Source of the DNA: Tricholoma matsutake
Lineage: Eukaryota; Basidiomycota; Agaricomycetes; Agaricales; Tricholomataceae
Direction of reading: 5' to 3'
Assembly (NCBI GenBank): GCA_026075535.2
Contig: AP026538.1
Coordinates: 15,260,337 to 15,324,336, forward strand
Length of the DNA stretch: 64,000 nt
The stretch's first letter is position 1. The number at the start of each line of letters is the position of its first letter. The notes beneath the pieces are model-generated. The model did not search any database and was not told the origin of the DNA. It saw only the letters and a program-made list of their open reading frames with translations. The position numbers and the translations under genes are program-made. Below, one piece after another: positions 12,060 through 21,296 of this stretch.

Positions 12060-12246
12060 CTGCAGAGATCGGTCCAGTTAAGGACTGGTCAGAACTGGTT
12101 TGCGAACCATTCAGGACTGGTCTAACTGGTCCCTGGTGGTTTGGTCCATGGTTCCATAGATAATGTGAATATACAAGACCGGTTTGGTTCCTGGTTTGAC
12201 CCCAGGAGGGTGAAAAACCAGGACCAGACCAGACTTTCAAGCACTA
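12060..12246. repeat. Subterminal ACTGGTC repeats and right terminus of E1
   Basis: At least eight copies or complements of ACTGGTC/GGACCAG lie in under 200 bases next to the terminal TAGTGCTTGAA. The matching set is found at the left end of E2 (17820-18000). Confidence 0.8.
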
Positions 12247-12254
12247 GAGGGAAT
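12247..12254. repeat. 8-bp target duplication (ATTCCCTC on minus), right of E1
   Basis: On the minus strand this reads ATTCCCTC and ends the FunK1 codons for D-S-L. The partner copy ATTCCCTC lies at 21289-21296, outside E2, where the same kinase frame continues I-G-R-A-T-K-V. Confidence 0.9.
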
Positions 12255-12439
12255 CCAAATTGTAGATCAACTTCACAACTGAGAATATCATGTTAGCCAA
12301 TGTGATCCATTCCACTCTCCCAGTAGTAGAGTTGATCTTCACATTTGGATCAAGTCCAAGGTCAGAATCATCTCTAAACATGAGGAAGGCAATGACTTTG
12401 AAGAACAGCTTGACATGCAACCTTCTGCCATGCTGCAAA
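12247..12439 (-). pseudogene. FunK1-type protein kinase a, second fragment of the 5' half
   Basis: The minus-strand frame reads HGRRLHVKLFFKV, LMFRDDSDLGLDPNV and KLIYNLDSL, the stretch that precedes the kinase core in FunK1 proteins. Upstream it is cut by element F and downstream by E1. Removing F with one copy of its 8-bp duplication fuses FPLW to HGRRLH in frame. Removing E and joining to 21289 continues the frame in the same way. There are no internal stops in this piece. Confidence 0.85.
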
Positions 12440-12644
12440 TAGGGCACGGCATGGGTAACCCTCGGGTATATTTCCTCATACCCTTACCCATACCCGTGAA
12501 CACCATACCTGCACAGGTAGGGGTACGGTGTTACTGTGGGTTTCTGCAGGTTACCCGTGGTTATTTGCGGGTTTCAGCATGAATATGTATCTAAATAATC
12601 TAATTACCCTAAATTAATTACACTAACTAATATATTAAAAGAGA

Positions 12645-12830
12645 AACCCCCCTCCTCACATTTTCAGTGAGGGGTGGTGGTGGTGGTGGTGGTGGTTGTT
12701 GCCCAGAATGAGATGAGAAACCCCCCCTCTTGCATTTGAAGTGAGGGAGGGGGGGTGGTGCCTGTAGTCGCTGAGAACAGAATGAGTAACCCCCCCGCTT
12801 GCATTTGCAGCGAGAGAGGGGGGGGTGCTG
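12645..12830. repeat. Three tandem C-run/G-run hairpins in F
   Basis: Three units about 70 bp apart have the form CCCCCCnCTTGCATTTGnAGnGAGnGGGG, each able to fold with a TTGCATTTG-like loop. Related C-run/G-run hairpins sit near 30240 (E3), 39065 and 57640 (I) and 48540 (J). Confidence 0.75.
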
Positions 12831-13062
12831 CCTGTAGTCATCATTTGATCCCTGTTTCCACCCCACGAGCAGTTGCTCGTGGCAGCAGTTGGGGGTGCTA
12901 TCGTGGTGGTGGTCCTCCTCCTGGTCATCATTGTCATTCCACCTGCTATCCACCCCACGAGCAGTTGCTCGTGAGGCTGGGGCGGGTGGTGTGCCATCGT
13001 GACGTGACAGCATTGGCATGGGGTTGTTCCATGTGAGCTCCTCGCTCCAAGGGAATTCCAAC

Positions 13063-13163
13063 CTAGGAAATGAAAGAAACAAAATAGTTAGTTTACAAAA
13101 AAAGAAATGAACAAAAAAAAAACTTACCATGGGCCTGAATGACGCAATCACATTGTTTGGGCC
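13063..13163 (-). other. Hairpin-intron cassette, F copy 1
   Basis: On the minus strand the imperfect hairpin (13131-13163, GGCCCAAAC...CAGGCCC) is followed by a 65-nt intron at 13127-13063: GTAAGT donor, CTAAC branch and TTCCTAG acceptor. Removing it would keep a frame open into the CGAGCA palindromes (reading ...SLTSNCSWGG then stop). Confidence 0.7.
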
Positions 13164-13232
13164 TGGGTGATGTGGCACCGTTGGGTGTGTGTCATTAGCT
13201 GTCATTATCCGTCGTTATCAGTAGTTTAGAAC

Positions 13233-13333
13233 CTGAAAAAGAAGAAACATAATCAGTTAGTTTACAAAAAACAAGAAATGAAACACAAAAAAACTTATTA
13301 TAGGCCCAAATGACGATTCCCATCATTTGGGCC
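13233..13333 (-). other. Hairpin-intron cassette, F copy 2 (donor decayed)
   Basis: The hairpin GGCCCAAATGA...TCATTTGGGCC (13303-13333) is well kept. The donor reads ATAAGT where the other copies have GTAAGT, a single G to A change. The CTAAC branch and TTTCAG acceptor at 13233 are retained. Confidence 0.65.
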
Positions 13334-13552
13334 ATGCTATGGTGGTGGTTGGATTGTCCTATAGTTTAGAATTAGATGTGTCGTGAGTAATCAACAAGGT
13401 CAGATGATCACTCACCTGACCAAAATCTGGGTACCGGCATACCTGCACATACCCATAACACCGTGGAAAAGAGTACAGTGTTGCCTGGGTATGGCAATCC
13501 CATACCTGTGACCAGAAACACATGGTGTTACCCATACCTGTTCTGTGCCCTA

Positions 13553-14450
13553 GCCACAAAGGGAAATTGCAAAGGCAAACTTGGCCATCATGATCTATAA
13601 GAGTAAGGGAGAGAGTATGGTCGCCTGTGAAGGCAAGAGCAATAATATAGCATCGATTGGCTTGGCACCCAAATATAATGTATGATTTGGTACTGGTTGT
13701 ATCAGTTATACGATTGTTGGATCTGGATATGGGTGTTGTGGTTGATTCGTAAATTGCATGGATGAAACACCAATCAGAGTGGGCTTTCTCTGTATTGAGA
13801 AGTTGATTATAAGCTTTGTCAACGAGGATGAGGTCTGGCTTCCTGACGACGGTGCTACCGACTGGTGCTCTGTTACAATCGCAGTACAACCAGATGCGAC
13901 AGCTGGTATGTTTTGTTGCAAATTCCATAGCAGAAGTAATACCGTTCAACCACCCAGCAACCGCCTCCTTGGTATAATCCCTCATGCTCTGAAGTTCTTG
14001 TCTTCCAGCATCCCAAATGGGCTTCTGCTGAACACCTTTGGCAGTCATAAATGGCTGTCCCATCTTTGTGAAGAAGGCATCATCAAGTTCAAATGGAAGG
14101 CACTCATCAGGAAAGAGGATATTGATGAGAAGGATGGTTGTGGTAATGACATGGTCAGCATCGAGCTCTTTTTGGATAGCTTCATTGAGCTTCAGACCTG
14201 GGAAGGCTTCTCCAGGGAGCAAAGACATGTATAGATGAGAGACAATCAAAGGTGCAGGCTGTGGAGCGGTGTAGAGAGGATGGCCTTTGGGCATTGGTCG
14301 GGGTGCACATGGAAGTTGGTGGGTAGAAGTTTGTTCGGGAATAGCAGTGGCAAGATATTGATCTATGGCATCATTGACACCATAATGATGAGGACCAGTA
14401 GAGTCCTGTGAGTTACTATATGCATGAAGTTGAGGTAATGGTGAAGGCAT
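13553..14450 (-). pseudogene. FunK1-type protein kinase a, N-terminal fragment
   Basis: The start at 14450 was chosen because MPSPLPQLHAYSNSQDST lines up with the start of paralogue b. The frame holds FunK1 N-terminal features: SHLYMSLLPGEAFPG, an FFTKMGQPF...PIWDAGRQ block, TVVRKPDLILVD, the HSDWCFIHAIYE block and the CQANRCYIIALAFTGDH strand. It ends at FPLW, where F is inserted. These kinases are expanded in mushroom-forming fungi and their targets are mostly unknown. This piece has no stop codons, so the kinase may have died by insertion rather than by point mutation. Confidence 0.85.
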
Positions 14451-14574
14451 AGTGGAAGATTGGCTACAAGGGAATCTATGCAAGATGCTGAAGCAGGAGT
14501 TGTGAAGGAATGTGGAAGGGGAAAAAATGGCATCCATGGCTTATGTAAAATATGCCAAGTCAAATACAAACATG

Positions 14575-15065
14575 CAAAGGAAGCGAGAGAGAGATTGATA
14601 AACCAGGAAGCAATGTATGGACGGGTCTTTGCTTATATGAAAAGAAAAACATGCACTAATATCACATGATAAGCAACCCAATACAGTAGTTTGAAATTTC
14701 GAGTTCTATTATTCCTCTAGAGCAACTTCTACAACTTCCCTGAGGCAAGCTATATCAAGACCAGATTTCTCAACTACAAAATATTGCCCAAGAGTGTTTC
14801 TCAACTACAAAATATTACCCAAGAGTGTCTAATGCAAGCAGGCATCTGAAGCGAGAGAGATTAATAAATCATGAAATGATATCCATGTTGAACATTGATG
14901 GACCTTACCACTTAACATGTAATATATTTATCACTAAGCTACCCAATACAGTATTTTTAAATTTCAAGTTGTTCTATGATTCCTCTAGAGCAACTTCTAC
15001 AACTCCCCTGAGGCAAGCTATATCAAGACCAGGTTACTCAACCACACAATATCGCTCAAGAGTGT
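14575..15065. repeat. Tandem duplication of the 3' end of Tnp2 copy 2
   Basis: A unit of about 250 bp (AGAGAGATTRATAAA ... CTAGAGCAACTTCTACAACT ... GCAAGCTATATCAAGACCAG) occurs at about 14580-14830 and again at 14855-15065. A 32-bp unit (TTTCTCAACTACAAAATATT...) is itself duplicated at 14765-14828. The right copy is the true C-terminus of the transposase frame. Confidence 0.7.
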
Positions 15066-17103
15066 CCCCAGGAAATGGATGGTGAGGAACCATCGCAACC
15101 ACACTCTTGATTGACTTAGCATCAATTACCTGAAGATTATTATGCATGTCACCTGCATACGTGCAGGATAACAATGTGTGGAATGAGAACTCATGAAGTT
15201 CTGTATGAGGATGTGAGTATAGTGAAACCATAGCTAGTGTTTTCTCAGTATCCTTGATGAGTGATCAAAAATAGTAGTGTACTTCAGCAAAACAAATTCC
15301 TCCTCCACAGGCAAACTAAAAATTCATGTGAGGTTGATCAATGATCAGAAAAACTTGAATTTGAAGCAGTACACACCTTAATATTTTGTGCCATTCTTAC
15401 TTTCTGCAGTGGTTCCAGCTTTTCCTTCCAGGAAGACTGTGCTATCTGACCATTGGGGAGATGTAGCCTTGCCCATTTGGCAATTCCTGGTGACCAGTCC
15501 TCAACAGCAACTTCCAGTGCACGAGTGTCTTTCAAATAATTTGAGAATGCCTGTTTCTCAATATCTGGTATAGTCTGGAAACAATTGTCCTTTGCTCACA
15601 GAAGAATGTATCCATCATGAATGTCCTTTCCCCCTCAAGGCACAACAGGTGGTGATGGTTCAAGATCTGGTATCATTGCTTTGAGTGTGTTGATCTGAGA
15701 TCATAAAAGTCCCCTCTGAGAGAGATTGGCATGCATATTTTATGGTTGGTGCATCTCTTCACCCAAGTTTCCAATAGTGCATTCCATGGTCCATTGTGCT
15801 GAATAGGCAGGTGGTCCAATCCGAATAACCTCAGGTGTCAATGCATGGATACTTTGCCTCACAAAGTGAAGACGATCCATTTGATGCTGATAATATAGCA
15901 GCTCAAATTCACAGGTGAAATTTGGCAAGGCTGCATGAGCTTTCAAAAGGTCCTCCTTGCTGATATCATTTTGTTGGATAATGTGCATCCCAAAGACAAG
16001 TTTGCAGAAATTCCAATAGTACTTCTCTGGTAGAACATTGTATAGTAATGCTGGTCCCAGTCCAAATAGATACAGAAGGAATTCCCAAGCCTTATACCCA
16101 CTGGATATCTTTTCAGCTGGATTGCATGGTGGTCAATCAAAAGAGCCAGGCAAATATGGTGTAGCAGCAGCAACTTGCCACCCATGCTCTTCCCATGTAC
16201 TGCCTTGGAGCACAGCCCAGTCCCAGGTAGAGCAGTCATCAGTTTTATCACAATTGAAAGTACCATGCCATAAGTTGATCAGAAGGTCAGGCAAATTTAG
16301 TGAAGCAAGGTGCATGATGTCAGAACCAAAACATCCTGGAATACCGAGCATGTTGTCATGTTGCAATCCAAGGAAAATACTTGGCTTTGATATCCCAGTT
16401 TCAAGCCACCATTTCTTATATTGTGTTTCATTTGGAGAAAAATGATGTAATCCTGGAACAAGAAATGAATTGACAAATTTTGGCTATCCTGGAATAAAAC
16501 CACCAGGAAGGACATATCTCTTCTTGTAGCATAAGTCAGGAGCAAGGTCCAATATGATCGATCCAACAATCTGATGTTTTGTGCTCATAAAGCTGGGCAC
16601 CATCCATGGAGAGCATCAGAACCATGTCAGTGTCCTTGATACAACCAACTTTGACTGCTTCAAGATATCCACTGGAATGTAAGAAGTTTGAAAATCCAGA
16701 GAGCACTCCACCAGTCTGCTGTAGTTCAGTGATGATCTCTTGTGTTTTTGTCCTCATCTGATTTGCACCTTCATCATCTCACCACTGCACTTGCAATTGA
16801 GGTCCAGGAGGGATTGTATAAAGGTGCAGTTCAGCCTTCTTTGTCAGAGGATCAAGACGTGGGGAACCACACTCTGGGCACTCATCAAGCTTTGCCAAAG
16901 GACCTGTGTATGCTATACAGCTATTTTTGCATATATCATCCACTATAGGCATGACACCAGTGATTTCAGCAATACGACATTTTATCTGATCATATGATGG
17001 TATCTCATCATCAGGGTGACACCAAAGAATAGCATCTCAAGATGAGGTGTAGGTGTCCTGAGAAGACTTGATGCTTGTGAGGAATAAGTTCAGCCCCAGA
17101 CGG
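14990..17103 (-). pseudogene. Tnp2-family transposase, copy 2, truncated and broken
   Basis: On the minus strand it starts inside the protein at DFRLGLNLFL and continues through DEIPSYDQIKCR, CPECGSPRLDP, SMDGAQLYEHK, WTMECTIGNLGEEMHQP and VVAMVPHHPFPGDTLERY, matching copy 1 (4703-7931) block by block. A segment corresponding to about 6000-6450 of copy 1 is largely missing. Several frameshifts and stops are present, including a TGA at 15265-15267 at the same residue as the 7638 stop of copy 1. Its 5' end fuses directly to FunK1-b at about 17103 with no CACTA terminus visible. Confidence 0.8.
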
Positions 17104-17799
17104 AAATCAGAAGCACCAATCAGAATGGATTGCCAGCTCATTCTAAAGATGAGTTAGATAGGCTTTGTCAATGAGGATAAGATCAGGTTTCCTAATGATG
17201 GAGCTCCCAACCAGTGTGGTGTTGCAGTTACGGTATGACCAGACCTGACTGCTGGTGGTCGAGGTTGCCTGTTCCATGGCGAGAGTAACATGATTTAACC
17301 AATCAGCCCCCACAACCTCTAAATAATCCTTCATAAGGCGAAGCCACATTCTTTCAGCATCCCAGATTGGTCTCTGCTTGATGTCTTGGACTGAAAAAGA
17401 TTGTCCCATTTTTTTGAAGAAGGTGTCATCAAGTGGGAAGGGAAGTCAATCATCAGGAAAGAAGATATCAAGGAACATGGATGATGTGGTGATAGTATGT
17501 CCAGTAAGGTCTTTTTGAAGAGCTGCATTGAGCATTGGACTGGGGAAAGCTTCCCCAGGTAAAAGCAATGAATATAGATGAGAAACGATGGTGGGTACTG
17601 AAGAAGCCAAGGCAGCAGCAGGATGTAGGGCACATTTGCCTTTTGGCAGGACTGCCTGTGCATCTTTGAGAGTGTAATCTCGACCATGAAGAGCAGTGGC
17701 AAGGTATGAGTCAATGGCTGCATTGGGGCTGTGAGGTGCATGGGAGGGATCTTGAGAGTCAACCTGATAATTATGGAGTTTCGGTAACTGTGAAGTCAT
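17104..17799 (-). pseudogene. FunK1-type protein kinase b, N-terminal fragment
   Basis: The start codon at 17799 gives MTSQLPKLHNYQVDSQD, parallel to kinase a. FFKKMGQSF, IKQRPIWDAERMW, SIIRKPDLILIDKAY and HSDWCF follow. TGA (17446) stands where paralogue a has Cys, and TAG (17143) interrupts later. The frame ends at the residue after which paralogue a continues IHAIYE, because Tnp2 copy 2 begins there. The start codon lies 20 bp from E2, so E landed in the 5' leader or core promoter. Confidence 0.8.
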
Positions 17800-17811
17800 A
17801 GAGGGACAGGA

Positions 17812-17819
17812 AACTTGAT
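17812..17819. repeat. 8-bp target duplication (ATCAAGTT on minus), left of E2
   Basis: AACTTGAT is the exact reverse complement of the 8 bp left of E1 (8246-8253). Together with the other exchanged pair it marks the inversion. Confidence 0.9.
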
Positions 17820-18244
17820 TAGTGCTTAAAAGTCTGGTCCAGTCCCGGTTTTTTGCCCTCCTGGGGTCGAACCAGGAACCGAACCAGTCTTGTATATTCA
17901 CATTATCTACGGAACCGTGGACCAAACCACCAGGGACCAGTTAGACCAGTTCGCAAACCAGTTCTGACTGGTTGGGACCAATCTCTGCAGACTAGATACT
18001 ACTACTGTACTTATATGTAGTAAATTCAAGTACAACAATGAAATTAAAATTAAAAGAAAAGAAATCCACCCTGCGAGCAGTGGCTCGTGAGGCTGGATGT
18101 GGGATGGCTCATTAGTACAAAAAGAAATATAATGGCCCCCTCCATCTCATGCTTCGAGCAAGGGATGGGGCTGCTGCTGCTGCTGCTGCTGTTGTTGTCC
18201 CTATTGCTGCTGTTGTGGTTGTTGTCCCCATTGTGGCCGTTGAT

Positions 18245-19250
18245 AGGTTGTCTCCTTGGCTCAAAGGCCAATTCACCATTTCAACCACATTCTAATCACA
18301 TCGGATAACTCGCACAAGGTCCCAGAAGCAGCACAACCACTCCTGACCAAGTCTACTGAGTGTGATTTCGTATCGACTGCATTGAAACATCACCAGCGAC
18401 GTCGATCGTACTTAGAAACCACATTGCACAACTTTAGGACTACCTCGAAAGCCCCTAAGATCCTTCTAACTGACCATTGAACATCCCCGATCAACGTCGA
18501 ACAAACTGCGACCGCGATCAAACATCGTCGACCATTGTCGAGCATTATTGATCGATATCGAGAGACTACGAGTGACATCGGGCACCGCATTTGTTATCTA
18601 AATGGTGGAATACCATGCACCTGGAAGTATTCCAACTCGTGCTCAAACCTGCTGATAGTAGGTCAGCCTCGTTCCAAGTCCCTATCGCATACAGAACCCA
18701 CTGGATGAATTATTGCGAGACTTAGCATGGTTTATACACAAAGGACAGTCCCTTTTTAGTTCTACACCCTTTATTACTCTTTCATCATATGATATATATC
18801 TTTCTTGTTTGGATTCCAGTCTCCTTTTTTGCCTTGTGCCTTAACTCATATCTTTTGCCTCATGTTCTACACATGTTTCTCATTCCATTTTAGGAAGTTT
18901 CTTTAAAACATATAAAACTCTGTAGTATCTACTTGGAAATACAAGAAATTGTCTTCACCTATCATCTCGTATACAGATCTAAGCATCCGATCAATCTTCT
19001 AAAAACAATCTAAGTCTCTACATGGTTTCTCAATCAATGAGAAACCTCTGTGATCATCGTGTCCTCGATCTTCCTTCAATCCTCTTGTCGTTAGCACTAG
19101 CAACCATTCCAACACATCCTAGCCATTGGCTATAGCCTTTGTATACTATCGACCTATCGAAAGGTCCTTGGAATTCACACTTTGACCATCGACAAAAACA
19201 TCATTCGCCGTCGATCTCGTCGATCATCCTCAATATTGATCGATACTCGC
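18245..19250. repeat. E2-specific interior segment, related to 24980-25700
   Basis: This kilobase is absent from E1. It is rich in TCGA and TCGAT motifs. Its part at 18731-18950 (GGACAGTCC..., TTTGCCTCATGTTCT, AGGAAGTTTCTTTA) resembles 25495-25690 in order and spacing. No coding frame is recognised. It may be a piece of another repeat captured by E2 or lost from E1. Confidence 0.55.
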
Positions 19251-20197
19251 ATACAACCTGCAAAAGAAGAAAGAAAACTGTAAGAAATGAGAGTGAAAGA
19301 CTTACTAGAAACAAGATAAAGGTGATAGAGGCTGGATGGGAGGCATGAGAGGTGGTGGAAAGTGTAAGGTGGCAGTAAGACAAGTGTACGCACGTCGATC
19401 AAACATATCCGGCAATTGCCAGACAATGATTGACACAGTGAGCTCGTCGATTTTGACATCTCTGAAGCTCCCTTCACTGCCCCCAATGCACAAAATACAG
19501 GTGGGGCATGTATAGTATCAATACTGCAATATATAGCAACTTTGTTTTTATTTTTATGTAGAGTATTCAATATACAATTGCCAAATGATTGTTGTAAACA
19601 AAACAATCGAGTCAAACTTTACTAGATCATATGGTCAATTCATGCACTTCAACTAGATTTCTGGCCACAACCACTTCCACATCACATTAAACACTCAACT
19701 GCTTATCTCAGAACATTGAAAGACATCCTATGGCTCATTCCCAACCCTCCAAATTGATTTCTGACATGTACTAAGCTCACAAAGGGTAAAACATATAAAT
19801 ATAATCTTTATCCATAAATTCATTCTATGTATTTGGATGATTTTAGAAGTGCATTTCTTTTTCAATTTGGATGTTCGAAGCACAAGATATAGCCTTAAAC
19901 TTATCAGACAGTTGTCAAGTGTCCTGCTACTAATTCTCTTGCTTACTAGATTCAATTTAAGGGTCCTCAACACACAGCAAAGCGACATCTGTGCATCCAA
20001 CATTGTCCAGCAACTTCCAGACTGAGTGATCGACACATTGATCGACACACGTACACTTGTTAGTGCCAGCTCATAGCCTCCCCACCTTGCATTCAACCTA
20101 TGTAGTGCTTGTTTTTGTTAAAGTAAGTCATTTTTTGTTCTTTTCAATGGCTTAATTATCTTTTTATCTAGATTATCTCAATAGGATACCAAAACTA

Positions 20198-20288
20198 GGC
20201 CCAAACAATGCTGGATGTCATTTGGGCCCCCAGGTAAGCCTGCTTCCTTTTTTTTCAAGACTAACTGACATTTTACATTGTTCTTTAG
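20198..20288 (+). other. Hairpin-intron cassette, E2 copy
   Basis: The GGCCCAAA...TTTGGGCC hairpin (20198-20228) ends five bases before the GTAAGC donor. The intron is 20234-20288 (55 nt), with branch CTAAC and acceptor TTTAG, followed by GTTCTA. It is identical in layout to the E1 copy. Confidence 0.75.
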
Positions 20289-20439
20289 GTTCTAGCAGTG
20301 CAATTACAAGGTTCATGACCCCCAAACAGCACCTACCCCATCCGGTAAGCCTCCTCTACCCACACCACATCACCGATGTGCCACTAACCCCCTCAACTAG
20401 GCACCACTGCACCCACAACACACCAACAACTTCGCATCT

Positions 20440-21010
20440 GCCTCCAGCCCTACAAGCAGCTGCTTGTAGGGTGGACTGCAGGTGCTAGTATATGAGGATG
20501 ATGAAGGGGAGCAATGTGGACAGTAGGGACGCCCAATGCTGCCAACACAAACTGGCCCCAACCAACCACCAACTGCCACTGCTCGCAGAGTGGGCAGGAG
20601 GTACTAGAACAACAATGAAGGACCCACCACTCCACTCCCAGCCTCACAACCCACTGCTCATGGGTGGGTCGTGGGTGGACAGATGACTACGACAGGGGAG
20701 GGAGATAGCAGGAAGGGGAACAATGAGGGACAGCGGGGAAGAGGAATGATGAGGGACAGCAGGGAAGGGATGACAATGAAGGACCCATCACCCACTCCCA
20801 GCCTCACAAGCCACTGCTCGTGGGGTGGATCACGGGTGGAAGGATGACAACAACTGGGGAGGGAAATGGCGGGGAGGGGGAATGATGAGGGGTGGCAGGA
20901 TGGGTGAACAATGAGGGGGTGGGGAAGGGGAATGATGATGAAGGACCCATCACCCACTTCTAGCCTCACAAGCCACTGCTCGTGGGGTGGATCACAGGTG
21001 GAAAGATGAC
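20440..21010. repeat. CGAGCA palindrome cluster with minisatellite (E2)
   Basis: This is the inverted counterpart of 8545-9135. Palindrome copies lie near 20450, 20585, 20645, 20810 and 20975. The spacer units GGGACAGCGGGGAAG and relatives differ in copy number from E1. Confidence 0.8.
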
Positions 21011-21288
21011 TACGACTAGGGAGACGGCGAGGAGAAGGGACGGTGGGGAGTTCCCCCCCAGCACTCCTAATAGTACTCAGAGTAGTAGTATGTATATGCC
21101 AAAGTTTGGTTCGAGACTGGTCCTAACCAGTCTCGAGCAGTCCTGCTGCTTGCCATGAGATCAGTGGACTGTGGACTGAACTGACCCCATAACCAGCAGG
21201 ACCGGGACCAAAAGTCCGGTTCTATCGGTTCTGGTTTGGTCTGGTCCCGGTCTTTTTCCAGTCCTTAGGACTGGACCTTCAAGCACTA

Positions 21289-21296
21289 ATTCCCTC
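21289..21296. repeat. 8-bp target duplication ATTCCCTC, right of E2
   Basis: It is identical to the minus-strand reading of 12247-12254. It encodes the D-S-L codons at which the FunK1-a frame is split. Confidence 0.9.

Larger units (their letters stand above)
8254..12246. mobile_element. E1: non-autonomous hAT-like element (TAGTG ends), with nested insertions
   Basis: The element begins TAGTGCTTGAAGGTC and ends with the complement TAGTGCTTGAAAGTC. The ends fit the YARNG start and 8-bp duplications of hAT elements. The subterminal 200 bp on both sides are full of short ACTGGTC/GACCAGT copies, which resemble transposase-binding repeats. No transposase frame is present. Inside are CGAGCA palindrome clusters (8550-9135, 11370-11980), the hairpin-intron cassette at 9282-9372, a second intron pair at 11197-11322, and the nested foldback element G (9941-10870). 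E2 is an inverted near-copy without G. Confidence 0.85.
12440..13552. mobile_element. F: non-autonomous hAT-like element (TAGGG ends)
   Basis: The ends are TAGGGCACGG and the complement of TAGGGCACAG, followed inward by a shared GGGTAAC motif. The flanks GCTGCAAA (12432-12439) and GCCACAAA (13553-13560) match at six of eight bases. The two differences are TG versus CA, the alternative decay products of an ancestral CG. F interrupts FunK1-a. The interior holds three C-run/G-run hairpins (12645-12830), two CGAGCA palindromes (12860, 12957) and two hairpin-intron cassettes on the minus strand. No transposase is present. Confidence 0.85.
17820..21288. mobile_element. E2: non-autonomous hAT-like element, inverted relative to E1
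   Basis: The termini are TAGTGCTTAAAAGTC and the complement of TAGTGCTTGAAGGTC. Sequence from 19250 to 21288 is a close inverted copy of E1 8254-11244 minus G. The left part matches E1 11800-12246. Between 18245 and 19250 E2 carries about 1 kb that E1 lacks, where E1 has about 550 bp of different sequence. No transposase frame is present. The hairpin-intron cassette is at 20198-20288. Confidence 0.85.

Noticed and set aside
8254..12246. E elements as Tc1/mariner with TA duplication (TA|GTGCTTGAA)
   Set aside because: TA at both ends is part of the terminal repeat. E3 has a perfect 8-bp duplication outside TAGTG, and the exchanged E1/E2 flanks are also 8 bp.
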